From Spongospora subterranea f. sp. subterranea (Eukaryota; Endomyxa: Phytomyxea; Phytomyxea; Plasmodiophorida): a stretch of DNA of 64,000 nucleotides. A program made the position numbers and the translations under genes. The notes below the pieces were generated by a model. That model saw only the letters and a list, made by a program, of their open reading frames with translations, did not search any database and had not been told where the DNA came from. The DNA is taken from contig JAUGWO010000195.1 in assembly GCA_049724395.1 (NCBI GenBank), positions 1 to 64,000 of the forward strand, written 5' to 3'. Below, one piece after another: positions 43,486-53,405 of this stretch (its first letter is position 1; every line of letters starts with the position of its first letter).

Positions 43486-44378
43486 ATGCTGGCCAAGATT
43501 AGGAGGTGGCGCGATCGTCACCATAATCATCGGCATCGTCGTCAAGACGAAAATGTTGCACGGGCGCCTGCGCCCCCGGTAGCCCAACCCGTTTATCCTC
43601 CTCCAAACCCGCAACTACGTAAAATCAGATTTCCCAATTTATTTGTCGTTTTCTAACAGATAAAAATTCAGTAAATCGCCTAATTATCATTCGGAGACAA
43701 CCTCCAGTTGAAACCGGAGCCGATTTCAGTTTAGTTCCGTCATTCCAGTTTAAACCGCGCATGTAATTTTTTGCACCCGATCATGGCAACCCTGTCACTG
43801 GGGTCCAGTGAACCAGGGGCTATGGTCTCGACTGGGTGTGACGGGATCCCAGTGGCGACGCTGACTGTGTGGTGTATGATAGGGGCGACAGTGATTTGCC
43901 ATGTGAGGAACGAAGCTCCTGTATCATCTGCATCAGCGAGTTCGAAACCGGGGACGAATGCAAATTATTGCCATGCTTACATATATTCCATAGCGAGTAA
44001 TCCAGCAAATCAATCAGAAGATAACTCCTCGAAATTACGACAAATCTGTTTCAGTTTCAGTTCGACGGATTCTGCAATCTTGTACTGATTGTGTTGATCG
44101 TTGTGATACAGATGCATAAACGAATGGTTAAAACAGCATTCCAGATGTCCCGTACGTCATCTTTATATTTCCTATATCTGGCCTGATTCAAAAAAATTTA
44201 TATTCAACCTAAGTGATGATTTGTTTGCGAGAGAATTCTGTCGGGGCGTTGCTACAATCAACAGTTTTATTATTGTGCCGATGAAGCTCGCTGCTTAGCT
44301 CAGCAAATGTCGTGATTTTGTGTGCTTTAGGTCTGTCAGAACGATATTCGGTCGATGTTATTACAGGGGATGGGGTGA
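43486..44378 (+). CDS. RING-H2 E3 ubiquitin ligase, 155 aa, five exons
   Basis: Phase-consistent exons: 43486-43618, 43660-43762, 43853-43996, 44112-44151 and 44331-44378. Spliced together they give a complete RING-H2: CIICISEFETGDECKLLPCLHIFH at the end of exon 3 (Cys1-Cys3, the RING histidines), ECINEWLKQHSRCP in exon 4, and VCQNDIRSM in exon 5, so the last zinc-binding Cys comes from a 48-nt final exon. The N-terminal part is basic and His/Arg-rich (RRWRDRHHNHRHRRQ) then proline-rich (APAPPVAQPVYPPPNP). No membrane segment is seen. RING-H2 proteins bind E2 enzymes and direct ubiquitin to substrates; substrate and location are unknown. ATG at 43486 is the first in frame. Confidence 0.8.
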
Positions 44379-46270
44379 CCTTCCTGTAAAATATTTATAT
44401 ATCCAGTAATGTGCCAGTTAATATATCGCGGTGCCACTCAGTGTGATAAATACCAAATTAATTGTGGAATACCGTTCGAAACTGGTTGACGATTTGTTGA
44501 AGCCCCATCGACCCTGTCACCACATCATTGGAGTCACTCAATCCATAAACTGCATGTTCGACGACAATGGCTCAATGGCGTAAATATATTGCCATTCTAA
44601 TTGAAACGGAGACTCTGAAGTCTGAAAGTAGTTAAAACGGTATTTTAGTGAGTAAAGTTGTGGACGAAGTCACCGTAGAGGTGAAATATCAGTCTGGAGA
44701 GGTAAAATCCCCCTCCAGACTCAACAATTTCACACAGATTGGCGATAATGTGGATATCGAAGCTGATGGGCAAGGATTCACGAAACCTTGACGATCATGG
44801 CAATAGACATGAAATACAAAATAACGAAATCTGTCAAAGAAACGACTGAAGATGTGGAGGAAGGTTGGGGCCTTGGCCGTGCTGGACCCTGGGGTCATTG
44901 ATCTTGAAAGGAATGTGTCCTTTTGCTGTTCAGCTCAATCCTTCCGCTTCGGATTAAACGCCCAATATGCCGAGAATGAGTCGAGATTGAGTTTGGCAGC
45001 CGTTCAGATCGCTGACCGACATATGCGATTTGTCGTCGCTGATATTCCTACCTGGTCAGGTTGTCGCACTCGACCTGCGTCGACCGTATCCAGCCAGTCA
45101 ACGATTATCATCGTTTCATGAAACCTTTACGCTCGTCGTGATGTTCGAGCGCAAACTAAATTCAGCCAGATCAACCTTCAGATGTCAAGTCATGTACAAA
45201 GAAACCTTATGGAACGGGGTCTCGAATGTTCTAAATACCATTGAGACATATATATTCCGGCGATCGCCCAACCCATATGCAGATTCGCCAAAACAATCAC
45301 CATTTGATGAGGCAGTGCCCGCCTGGTTCGTTTTCGTCCCCAATACACTCCATATCTAAATTAAAACTCATTATGGTCCGCACCGAAACTCGGCGGAACA
45401 CCAGAAACACATCTCGACAAAAGTGGACTGCGATCAACCACTTCCTCGTCTGGAACGCATTAGGAATGAGTCGTGTTTATGGTTGAGTCGAATATGAAAG
45501 ATATCCCAGTGATAAACCCAGTGAAACACCCAGTTCGAGGTTAATGATCCAGACACGATCAGAAACTACAGGGACTCGCGATCACCAGCAGATCGTAGCG
45601 ACATAGCCTGAACGAGAGCGAGAACCTAATAGAATTTGAACCAACAGCAACGGCAAAGAACCGTTTTATCATTTGGTATCGGAATTTTGATTGTATTTTG
45701 AAATCCGATCCGTTTAACCTTTTTAAGGAATTCATTTCGGCAGAATCAGAACAATTAGACACGATTATCTGCTGAACCGATGACAATTTGTGGCCACATT
45801 ATGACAGGTGATATCGACCAGGATGATGGCGCTACTCCACCAATACGATACCATTGACCTACCGACATCATCACCCAATTGGTCAATATCGGATAAGTAA
45901 TTTCCAACAGATATATCTCCACATCATGATATAGAGTCAGGCCACATTACTGATTGACCGCCAATATTCCACCACATCCAACAAAATACTATCGACAAAC
46001 GTCCATTTATCGCCATTCAATGAACAACAGTGGTAAATCCCCATTTTTGACGATCAAATGTTGAGGAAAACTCTCGTCTCTGTTGAATACAGAATGATCC
46101 AGTTTGATATTTGGACATCAACAATGGGAACAACTCGATTTATCCGGATGACCTTGTGTGTTTTTGATGATTGTTCAAACCCGCAGCGGAGTCCGCCACG
46201 GACTTTCGACTGGGCAATTTACGGGAAGGGCCGGTCGACGTGGTCGGCAGCGACTGGACAATTTATCGGT
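44379..46270. other. Intergenic, no supported gene
   Basis: Open frames at 44689-44898 (minus), 44852-45121 and 45030-45359 (plus) lack recognisable domains. A phrase at 44645-44790 (VDEVTVEVKYQSGEVKSPS, plus strand) looks protein-like but could not be linked to neighbours. 45780-46060 is AT-rich with nothing seen. The last part must hold the NOC2 promoter. Confidence 0.3.
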
Positions 46271-49124
46271 ATGGCGAAGGCGACGAAACGGACGAAAAAA
46301 CTCAGATCGCGCAACTCGTCGAAAGATATCCGACACGCTCCGAAATCAGTCACAGCTCGTGCGGCGAAACGTGCGAAATTCCAACGTGAATCTGCCGTCT
46401 TATCCGATGACGATGACGATAATGTCCCAGAGGTCACAGCGACACAATCCAAGCCCATGAAGAAGGTCATCTCCCACTGTTGCTGTTATTTTTTCGCCAT
46501 CTGAGCGGGCGATCCAATTTTGTAGGACCAAAAGAATCAGCGGAAGGCGGAGGCCGAAGACGGAGGTTTCGCCATCGAGAAAATGGACGTGGACGAGTTT
46601 CTCAGCGGGGATTTCATGTCGGATGATTTGGGGGATATCACCCCGGATGATGTTGACCAGATCGATGACGACGACAACGACAACGAACAGGATGAAATCG
46701 CTCGTCACGCCAACGAGCTGAAAATGTTGGAACGCACCGATCCCGAGTTCTTCAAACACCTACAGGCCAACCAGAAGGAACTTCTCGAGTTTGGACACGA
46801 ATCCGACAATGATCAATCTGATCCCGTTGAGAAACACGACCCCGTTCCCGAACCTGCTGAACAAGGCGAATCCTGTTCCGTCAACGGAATCGACCGGAAG
46901 GTAATTCGATAACGGCCGTGTTGTGTTGGTTGTTTCTGGAAATTATCGATTTTTGACTGCCTTTTTCTGGCTGATTGTCGTACTGAGTATATGATGTGGC
47001 GAAATATCTGTGTTTAATCGCTTTTACTTATCTAGGCGATGTTGACGTTGATCAAGACCGCTCGCCTGCATTCACTACGCAGCCTGAAGCGTCTGCTGCG
47101 TATCTTCCGCCACGCTTGCCACATATCCGACGATAGTAAGGACGAAGGGAAAGCGGGCGACGACGCCATGCGCATGGCCGACCCCGCCACATTCGATCTT
47201 CTGATTCGCGCCACATTCAAAGTCGGTTTGTTTTTTTCCATTCATTGTCCCGATTTCCTGACGGATCTGTTTTAGGATGTGCCGAAGCTGGTTTTACATC
47301 ATCTGCACATGCCAGATGGGGAAACCAATGGTCTCAAGCGCTCATCGCATTGGAAAACGCACGAGTCGATGATTCGGTCGTTTCTCGGTCGGTTCTTCAT
47401 CACCAATTTTCGCTCATTAGTGTTTGATTCACTTCCTCATAGGCAATGCGATTCACTTCCTCTCGCAATGCGTCGATGAAAGTGTTCTACGCTATGGTTT
47501 GTCCTGTTTACAGTCCGCCCTGCCCCTTCTTGTCCCGCTCCCGAAACTGTGCCAGAAGTACCTCAAGCTCTTATTGCACATTTGGTCTCACAGCGCCGAT
47601 CTGGTAAACATTCCCACCACCAACACGTCCTCATCGTGATGTGTTCTGAACCGTGCTTTATCAGGCTCGTGTTGAAGCCTTCATTCAGCTGCGACAGCTA
47701 ACACTTTTACTTGCGTCGCGTCCTGCGTTCCTCGACGCTGCGTTGAAGGGAATTTATCTAACGTTTGTGCGAAACGCTAAGTTCGTTACGGCTGTGAACG
47801 CTCCCCTTCTACGTTTCATGATGAACTGTGTTGTGGAGCTTTACGCCATCGACCCAAACGCGTCCTATCAACACGCCTTCGTCTACCTTCGCCAGATCGC
47901 CATTCACATCAGGTTTGATTTCGTCTTATCGGCCGCGTTCTTTCCCCCGGATCTGATCGGTCCTCGTTAGGGGTTCGGTGGAGATCAACGCTCAGCTGAT
48001 GAGCTCGTTAAGCGTTTGGGGGATGGTGATATCGACCCACTGCAAGAATCCTGACAGTCCATTGTTTCCGTTGATCTATCCTTTCTCTCAAATCGCTCTG
48101 GCAATGATTGGTAACGTTCCCACGTTCGTTGACCTTTCCAGTGCTGATATCACGCTCCCCTTCAGGAGCACACGGATCCTGTAAATATTTCCCGCTTCAT
48201 CTACAATGTGTGGCGTCGTTGGAGTCGGTTCACGCCGCCACCGGTGTTTACATCCCGTTATCGACCCCATTACTCTCCATCATCTGCTCGACAGCGTGGC
48301 CAACGTGCGCCAATAAGGTTGTCGCCAAGCCCCAGCCCATCGATCACATGATTGCCGCCCCCACATCAACCCTCAAGACCAGACAATTCCAGGTCCGCAT
48401 TGCCACGTATTCTCCAATATTTGCACTCGCTGATGGTTTTCATTTTGCGGTCGTTGTTCATCATCCATTGACCTCAGTATTAATAGGAGTCGGTTGTCAA
48501 TCGCGCCATCACGTTGCTGCGTCTGCATCTAACAACACTGTCGAGGTGTATCGGGTTTCCTGAGCTGGCAGGGCCAATCCGTCGCTCCCTCATGAAATTC
48601 GCCCAAACCACCAAGGTCAGGTTCCTACGATGTCAATTCTGATCATTTTGCGCTGACCCTTATCGCTACAGGTCGTGCGATTCCGCAAAGGCGCTCAGAA
48701 ACTGTCAGCTCAAATTCTTAGCAATATGAACTTCATCGAATCGCAACGTTCTGAGATCGAGTTGGATCCGCCAATTTCTGATTTCCAAATATTAGCTGAT
48801 GGTTGTTGTTGTTTCAGTTTCGCGCCAAAAGATGTTGAGAAGGTGCGAGAATTTAGTGCTGCATTGCCTCCCACTCCACTTGAGGCATATTCTTTAGTCG
48901 CCGGCGACGATTCGGCAAACGAGGGCAAGGAATCGCTAACGTCCGATCATCATCATGATGCGTCTGTGGAGGAAGATGATCAAGAAGAAGACGTCCTTGA
49001 GGAGGAAGACGACGACGACGACAGCGTTGTAATCGACGATGAACACTGTGAGAATGATGATGACCCAGAAGCCGAAGACAAACTTGAAGATTTTGTACTA
49101 TCTAGCGATGAAGATAACCAATAA
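46271..49124 (+). CDS. NOC2: Nucleolar complex protein 2 (NOC2 family)
   Basis: Noc2 partners Noc1 and Noc3 in maturing and exporting pre-60S ribosomes from nucleolus to nucleoplasm. Ten exons fit in phase: 46271-46465, 46526-46900, 47036-47221, 47276-47387, 47443-47603, 47665-47912, 47971-48110, 48166-48392, 48487-48615 and 48672-49124, giving 741 aa, close to the family's usual size. Residues 1-190 are basic then very acidic (MDVDEFLSGDF; DERTDPEFFKHL-type start). The conserved core has YLRQIAIHIR, INAQLMSSLSVWGMVIS, PLIYPFSQIALAMIG, FPLHLQCVASLE, TGVYIPL, IGFPELAGPI and a terminal FRKGAQKLSAQILSNMNFI. The C terminus is a long Asp/Glu tail. Introns are 41 to 135 nt. It converges on the minus-strand gene ending at 49229, only 104 bases away. 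Confidence 0.92.
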
Positions 49125-49228
49125 TTAACCAATATTCTCATATTAAGAACTTCAGTCGACCCGATTGAGGGTGATCATCACCCTCGTCGGCCGTGCTAGA
49201 ACGAATCTGGTTCACGAATAGCTTTTCT
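49125..49228. terminator. Short convergent 3' spacer with an inverted repeat
   Basis: Only 104 bases separate the stop codons of two convergent genes. The spacer holds a perfect 9-bp inverted repeat, gagggtgat-c-atcaccctc, at about 49167-49185. A role in ending transcription is a guess from position. Confidence 0.3.
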
Positions 49229-50030
49229 TTATTGCATCGGTCTCGGGTTCCTGACCGTTGACGCGCTGGCGGTGCGCCATGGCCGCTCTTTGACAGTGAG
49301 GTGACGAGCGTCGGCTCGCGTCAGGGTGCTGGGCTGCCGATCGCTGGTCAGGTTGGACCGTTGCTCGACCTGATGTTCCTCCCAGCTGGCGCTACGCTGC
49401 TGGGCCCGTTTCACCTCCTCTCCAGGGATCCGGGTCTCTATGCTACGTTGACGCTTGACCGCCTCTGTTGACCGTCGAAACATTCAGCTCATGATGGAAA
49501 AATCTCGAAAAACACGAAATGGACGAATTCAAACTGAATCTACAAAACAATAATAGTTGACGATGAAAGAGATTAAAATTGTTGAAAACTTGTCATTGAT
49601 ATTCTCTAATTTATAACTGGTATTCGAGTGACTAACCTAGAGCACCAATAAACGCCATTTCCTCCGTGGACGACGCATGGCGTAATTTCGCCGCCGTCGG
49701 TAATTGACGGGTCTGCGTTCCTGGAGCTCCGCAAACTTCGCTGACGATCTGTTCCAATTCGGCCGTGGCGAGGTGCGATACATTCGCCGCTGGCGTGATC
49801 GCCGCCCCAACCTTCACGTTGTTCACATCGTCATGGGAGGATAACGCCGACCGATACCGGTGCGGATGCGTTAGTCGATAATTGCGATCGGACGCGAATC
49901 GTGGCGTGGCCACGTCGATACCGGGGGCCAATGGCGGAATGGGTTGGGATGCCGACAACAGTCGTCGCTGCTGCGAGAATCGCTCGCGCTTCCACTGCGC
50001 GTATTGACGGCGACTCTCTTCACGAGACAT
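49229..50030 (-). CDS. Unknown basic protein, 209 aa, two exons
   Basis: Exon 1 is 50030-49637 and exon 2 is 49464-49229 (minus strand). The phases match (split Glu codon) and the intron is 172 nt. The protein begins MSREESRRQYAQWKRERFSQ and is rich in Arg, Gln, Ala and Ser throughout, with no membrane segment and no domain I can name. The middle (TAELEQIVSEVCGAP) may form a helix; the rest looks disordered. A second candidate start for exon 2 (ATG 49483) is preceded in frame by a stop, which supports the spliced model. Neighbours are NOC2 (convergent) and eL37, but the protein has no clear ribosome-biogenesis signature. Confidence 0.6.
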
Positions 50031-50164
50031 GGCGTAATTCTTTGGTGATGAGCATTGAGTTAGGGTACGACCATGTGATCATACCATAAACCACCACACG
50101 ATATGACAATACATAGCTGGACCAGCTCCAGCGACGTCGTATATCGTCTCGTCTGAAATTTTGC

Positions 50165-50392
50165 ACAAAAACTGGGCATACATGAGCGGAATTGTGTCAC
50201 TGGGAACAAACGCAGCACCGACATCTCTGCCACCAACCGGCCGATCAACTCCAACGAAGAAGTAACGTTCCGCTACCTGACCGTGGTAGCGGAACGTTAA
50301 TTCCTCTTTCGCGTTGATCGGCCGATTGGGGGCAGAGATGTCTGTGCTGCGTTTATTCCCAGTGACAGATCATTCCGCCACAAACAGCAGTG
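50165..50392. repeat. Inverted duplication (fold-back) of a coding-like segment
   Basis: The sequence around 50165-50277 is repeated as reverse complement at about 50285-50392 with a 7-base spacer. The innermost arms, aacgttccgctacc and ggtagcggaacgtt, are perfect. Both arms read outward in the same frame to similar peptides: VDRPVGGRDVGAAFVPSD on the minus strand of the left arm and VDRPIGGRDVCAAFIPSD on the plus strand of the right arm. Weaker similarity continues outward (tcgtgtggtg blocks near 50090 and 50410). This is either a fold-back transposon or two head-to-head copies of a gene fragment. Confidence 0.7.
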
Positions 50393-50592
50393 TATGCCCA
50401 GTCTTTGTCGTGTGGTGCAATAAACATCATCACATCAACGTTATTTCATCTCGTCCGTAAAACGCAAGTAAGGACATTCAACTCGTCGCGATTGTACGAT
50501 CATCAAAACGCGTTAATAATGCAAACGAGGAACTTTGAATGGTTGGAGAGGTATGGAGGGCAGTCTAGCCGAACAATATCATGTAGATGGGT

Positions 50593-51065
50593 TTATTTCT
50601 TGGTGGCTTTGGCGGCAACCGCCTTGGCCGAGATGGGCTTGGTTCCTTCACGGAAACCGTTCTTCAGCTTGGTCGGGATGCTCTTTAGGTAGCGCATACG
50701 CCCGGTACCTTCAGTTCGGCGACGACCGGCCTTCTCGCTCCAGTTATCTGTGTTCGACAAACAACAATCGTAAACATATAAACATGCAGTTGATGACAAT
50801 AACGCTAGTCAATATAAGAAACATCTGTTGGCATCTAGTCGGCCATGCAGTAACGTGATAAAACACTGCCAATGATCCAATGGCGCCATGAAAAAGAGTG
50901 TGTTAATGAGTGTGTGGAATTACACTTGCGCATCTTCTTGGCCGGCCAACCACAGGAAGCGCATTTGTGCTTCTGGATGTGGAACGAGCGCTTGCCGCAT
51001 CGGGCATAGCAGATCACATGCGTCTTAGAGGTGCGCTTACCGAACGAGGTCGTGCCCTTGGTCAT
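50593..51065 (-). CDS. RPL37: 60S ribosomal protein eL37
   Basis: eL37 is a zinc-finger protein of the large ribosomal subunit that contacts 25S/28S and 5.8S rRNA. Exon 1 is 51065-50924 and exon 2 is 50747-50593; the intron splits a Tyr codon and restores MRKYNWSEKAG. The product is 98 aa, near the usual 90-97. It starts [16 protein letters not shown] and has the conserved [20 protein letters not shown] and [10 protein letters not shown]. The first zinc pair is unusual: CYARC, three residues between the cysteines, where animal and yeast sequences have two (CRRC); the second pair, CASC, is normal. It is transcribed in the same direction as WDR92, which ends 283 bases upstream. Confidence 0.95.
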
Positions 51066-51348
51066 GGCTGCAGAGCGGTTCTAGATTCGCCCTTGGACTG
51101 TGATCAACAATGTTAGACCCCTCTGACGACGACGGACTCCGCGACGGACTTTCATCAACCTGCAATATATGGTTTTGCCCTAATCCAATTGCATTGATTG
51201 ACCACCCGATACGAGCTGCAATGATTCCATCACTTCATGTTTTAGCAGCAGAAACAGTAATAAGAATCTAAAGAACATGTCGTCCTACCATATTATCAAA
51301 GATGAACATTTTTATATAATAATGAATGAATTTGGAGCATGGTTTTAA

Positions 51349-53181
51349 TCAGAATTTGTCGAGTTTGGTTACGATGATCACCTTGATCGTTTGATCAAGT
51401 GCAGTCATGACGGCTAAACCCAGTTTGGCTGGGCTCCAATCCAGCGATACAATCGGTTGGTCAGCCACTTTTCTCTTGTTCAGACACCGGACAGTACCGG
51501 CAACTCCTTGTTGTTGACCAAACCTAATAAAACAACCCAAACTCAGCAACAGTAATACGAAAAGAAGAACGTCATTCAATGAAGACCCATATATATATTG
51601 AACAAATTTAGAGCCTTCATAAAATATATTATGTAAAAACCAAAGGATCTGAATTATTGCAACAAAAGTTAAAGAAAAAAACGGTCCTACTCGTTTTTGA
51701 TTCTGCGTTTATCTGGATAGGAGTACTGGTACATATTCAGAGTGCCGTTTCCACCGCCAGTAGCAAACAGGTCACGATTCTGGGGAAGATGACGAGCGAT
51801 CCACACGGTAGAATTATGTGCTTTCTCAGAAACGAATGCATATCCGGCATCAGAGTTCATGGTGCGCATGTCGTAGACGCGGAAGCGCGATTCCAACGTG
51901 GTCACAACCATTTTATTCATCTTGATATCAGGCCGGTCAAATTGAAGGCAAACCACGCCATTCTATGAAGACAAAAATCATTGAACAATCTATTATAGTT
52001 TCAAACAATCATCAAACTGGGTAAACTATTTCCTATCTGCCTAAACAACCGGCATTGACAGATTGACACAAAAAAAATGATAATCTTCTTGAGCAATTGT
52101 TTTGGAACAGCAGGAGAAAGTCGGAGTTCAACTGCGATGCTGAAAAGTGAATTTCAACGAATGGCGACATGATGCAATCGCCACTGATTTCAGATTGTTT
52201 GGCATGGTCACAATGCAAGCCGTGATGAAAATAGGGATGTAAATTTCAGTTTGTCGTCAAAACATATGAAATTTAACAGCGGGTAGAATTCCTTTGCAAT
52301 ATGATATTCTCAAAACAAAACGACACCTTGATGTTAGTTTCCCATCGGATTTTGTTTGTCCGGAGGTCGAGCAATTTGATATCGCCATTGTCATAGCCAG
52401 CACAAACGCTGCGTTCGTCGTCATCATGAGATCCACCAAACGCCACAGACCAGCAATCGCGGGCCTGCGAAGACCCCATTGGAGCCAGAGACGCAACTGG
52501 ATCGTGTTGTCGAATATCCCAAATTCTAACAACCTAACCTTCTTATTTAGAAACTTTTTGAACACACATCGTGCGCGATTACCCCATCTCGACCTCCTGT
52601 TGCTAACTCAGGAGCGCCATGGCCAACATTGAGACCGCCAATTCCGTCAATGCAGTTAATCAAGCCTCGATGAGCTCCGGAGGCGTGAAACAATGGTTTG
52701 CTTCCTGGGAATAGTTGATCAACATCCCAGGCGCATAGATCGCCATCATAATCGCCAGTTGCTAAGGATCGCGACCCAGCGGGTGAGGCCCCAAAGGAAC
52801 CACATTTTATCCCGCTTGGATGAACGATCTAGGGTCAAACTCACTTAGTCAATGTTAAATTTTCCGTGAATTGAAGTTGAAAATAAAGTATAGCAATGTC
52901 CAATCAAGTGGGACAGTCATTGACGAAATTGTACCTCGGCGGTTGCGTTGAGTTCACCACGATTGAATTGGTACACGCGTAGCAGCCCTGTTCCTTTCGG
53001 CTGCATCCCCATTAAAACAATTCTGGCACTGAACGGGATCCATTTGGCGTCATATGGAGTTAAGCCCAGCGACAAGCTGGCATGTTCTATAACCTATGCG
53101 TCACCCCTATTCAACATCGTGGTGGCATTGGGAATATCAAGCCGATGATTGGACCTGTGGCGCCTCCGAGGCGTCAATCAT
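51349..53181 (-). CDS. WDR92: WD40 protein WDR92 / DNAAF10 (monad)
   Basis: WDR92 works with the R2TP chaperone complex in the cytoplasmic pre-assembly of axonemal dynein arms, so it marks flagellate lineages. Six exons fit exactly in phase: 53181-53155, 53093-52935, 52828-52583, 52533-52327, 51962-51691 and 51523-51349, giving 361 aa (human is 357). Landmarks align along the whole length: VIEHASLSLGLTPYDAKWIP, GIKCGSFGAS, LATGDYDGDL, INCIDGIGGL, ELATGGRDG, DCWSVAFG, VCAGYDNGDIKLLDLR, RWETNIK, FDRPDIKMNKMVVTTLESRF, SEKAHNSTVW, RHLPQNRDLFATGG, IVSLDWSP and a C-terminal VIIVTKLDKF. No residue loss suggests decay, so the gene is probably functional. Exon 1 codes only nine residues. Confidence 0.95.
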
Positions 53182-53405
53182 CACGACTTTTCTGTATTAT
53201 ATTAATGAAAGGAGTGAATGTGATCTGACTGCATGACAGAGATAGGACACAGTAACTCCCTGACTTGGGTTAGAGGCCACACAACAGTGGACATGCAATA
53301 ATTGTTACAGTCTTGTTACGACTGATGACTGTGACGATATCAGATCACAAGATCAGTGTATTAGACCGGATCAATAATCATTATCATTATCGCTTGACAT
53401 TATCA
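53182..53405. promoter_or_regulatory. Spacer between WDR92 start and the minisatellite
   Basis: About 220 bases, AT-rich, with repeated gatcac/gtgac and ttatcattatc phrases; presumably holds the WDR92 promoter. The tandem array begins immediately beyond. Confidence 0.3.

Noticed and set aside
46158-46470. Alternative frames over the first NOC2 exon, including an 83-codon minus-strand one
   Set aside because: The frame from ATG 46271 splices in phase into the rest of NOC2; the others have no continuation.
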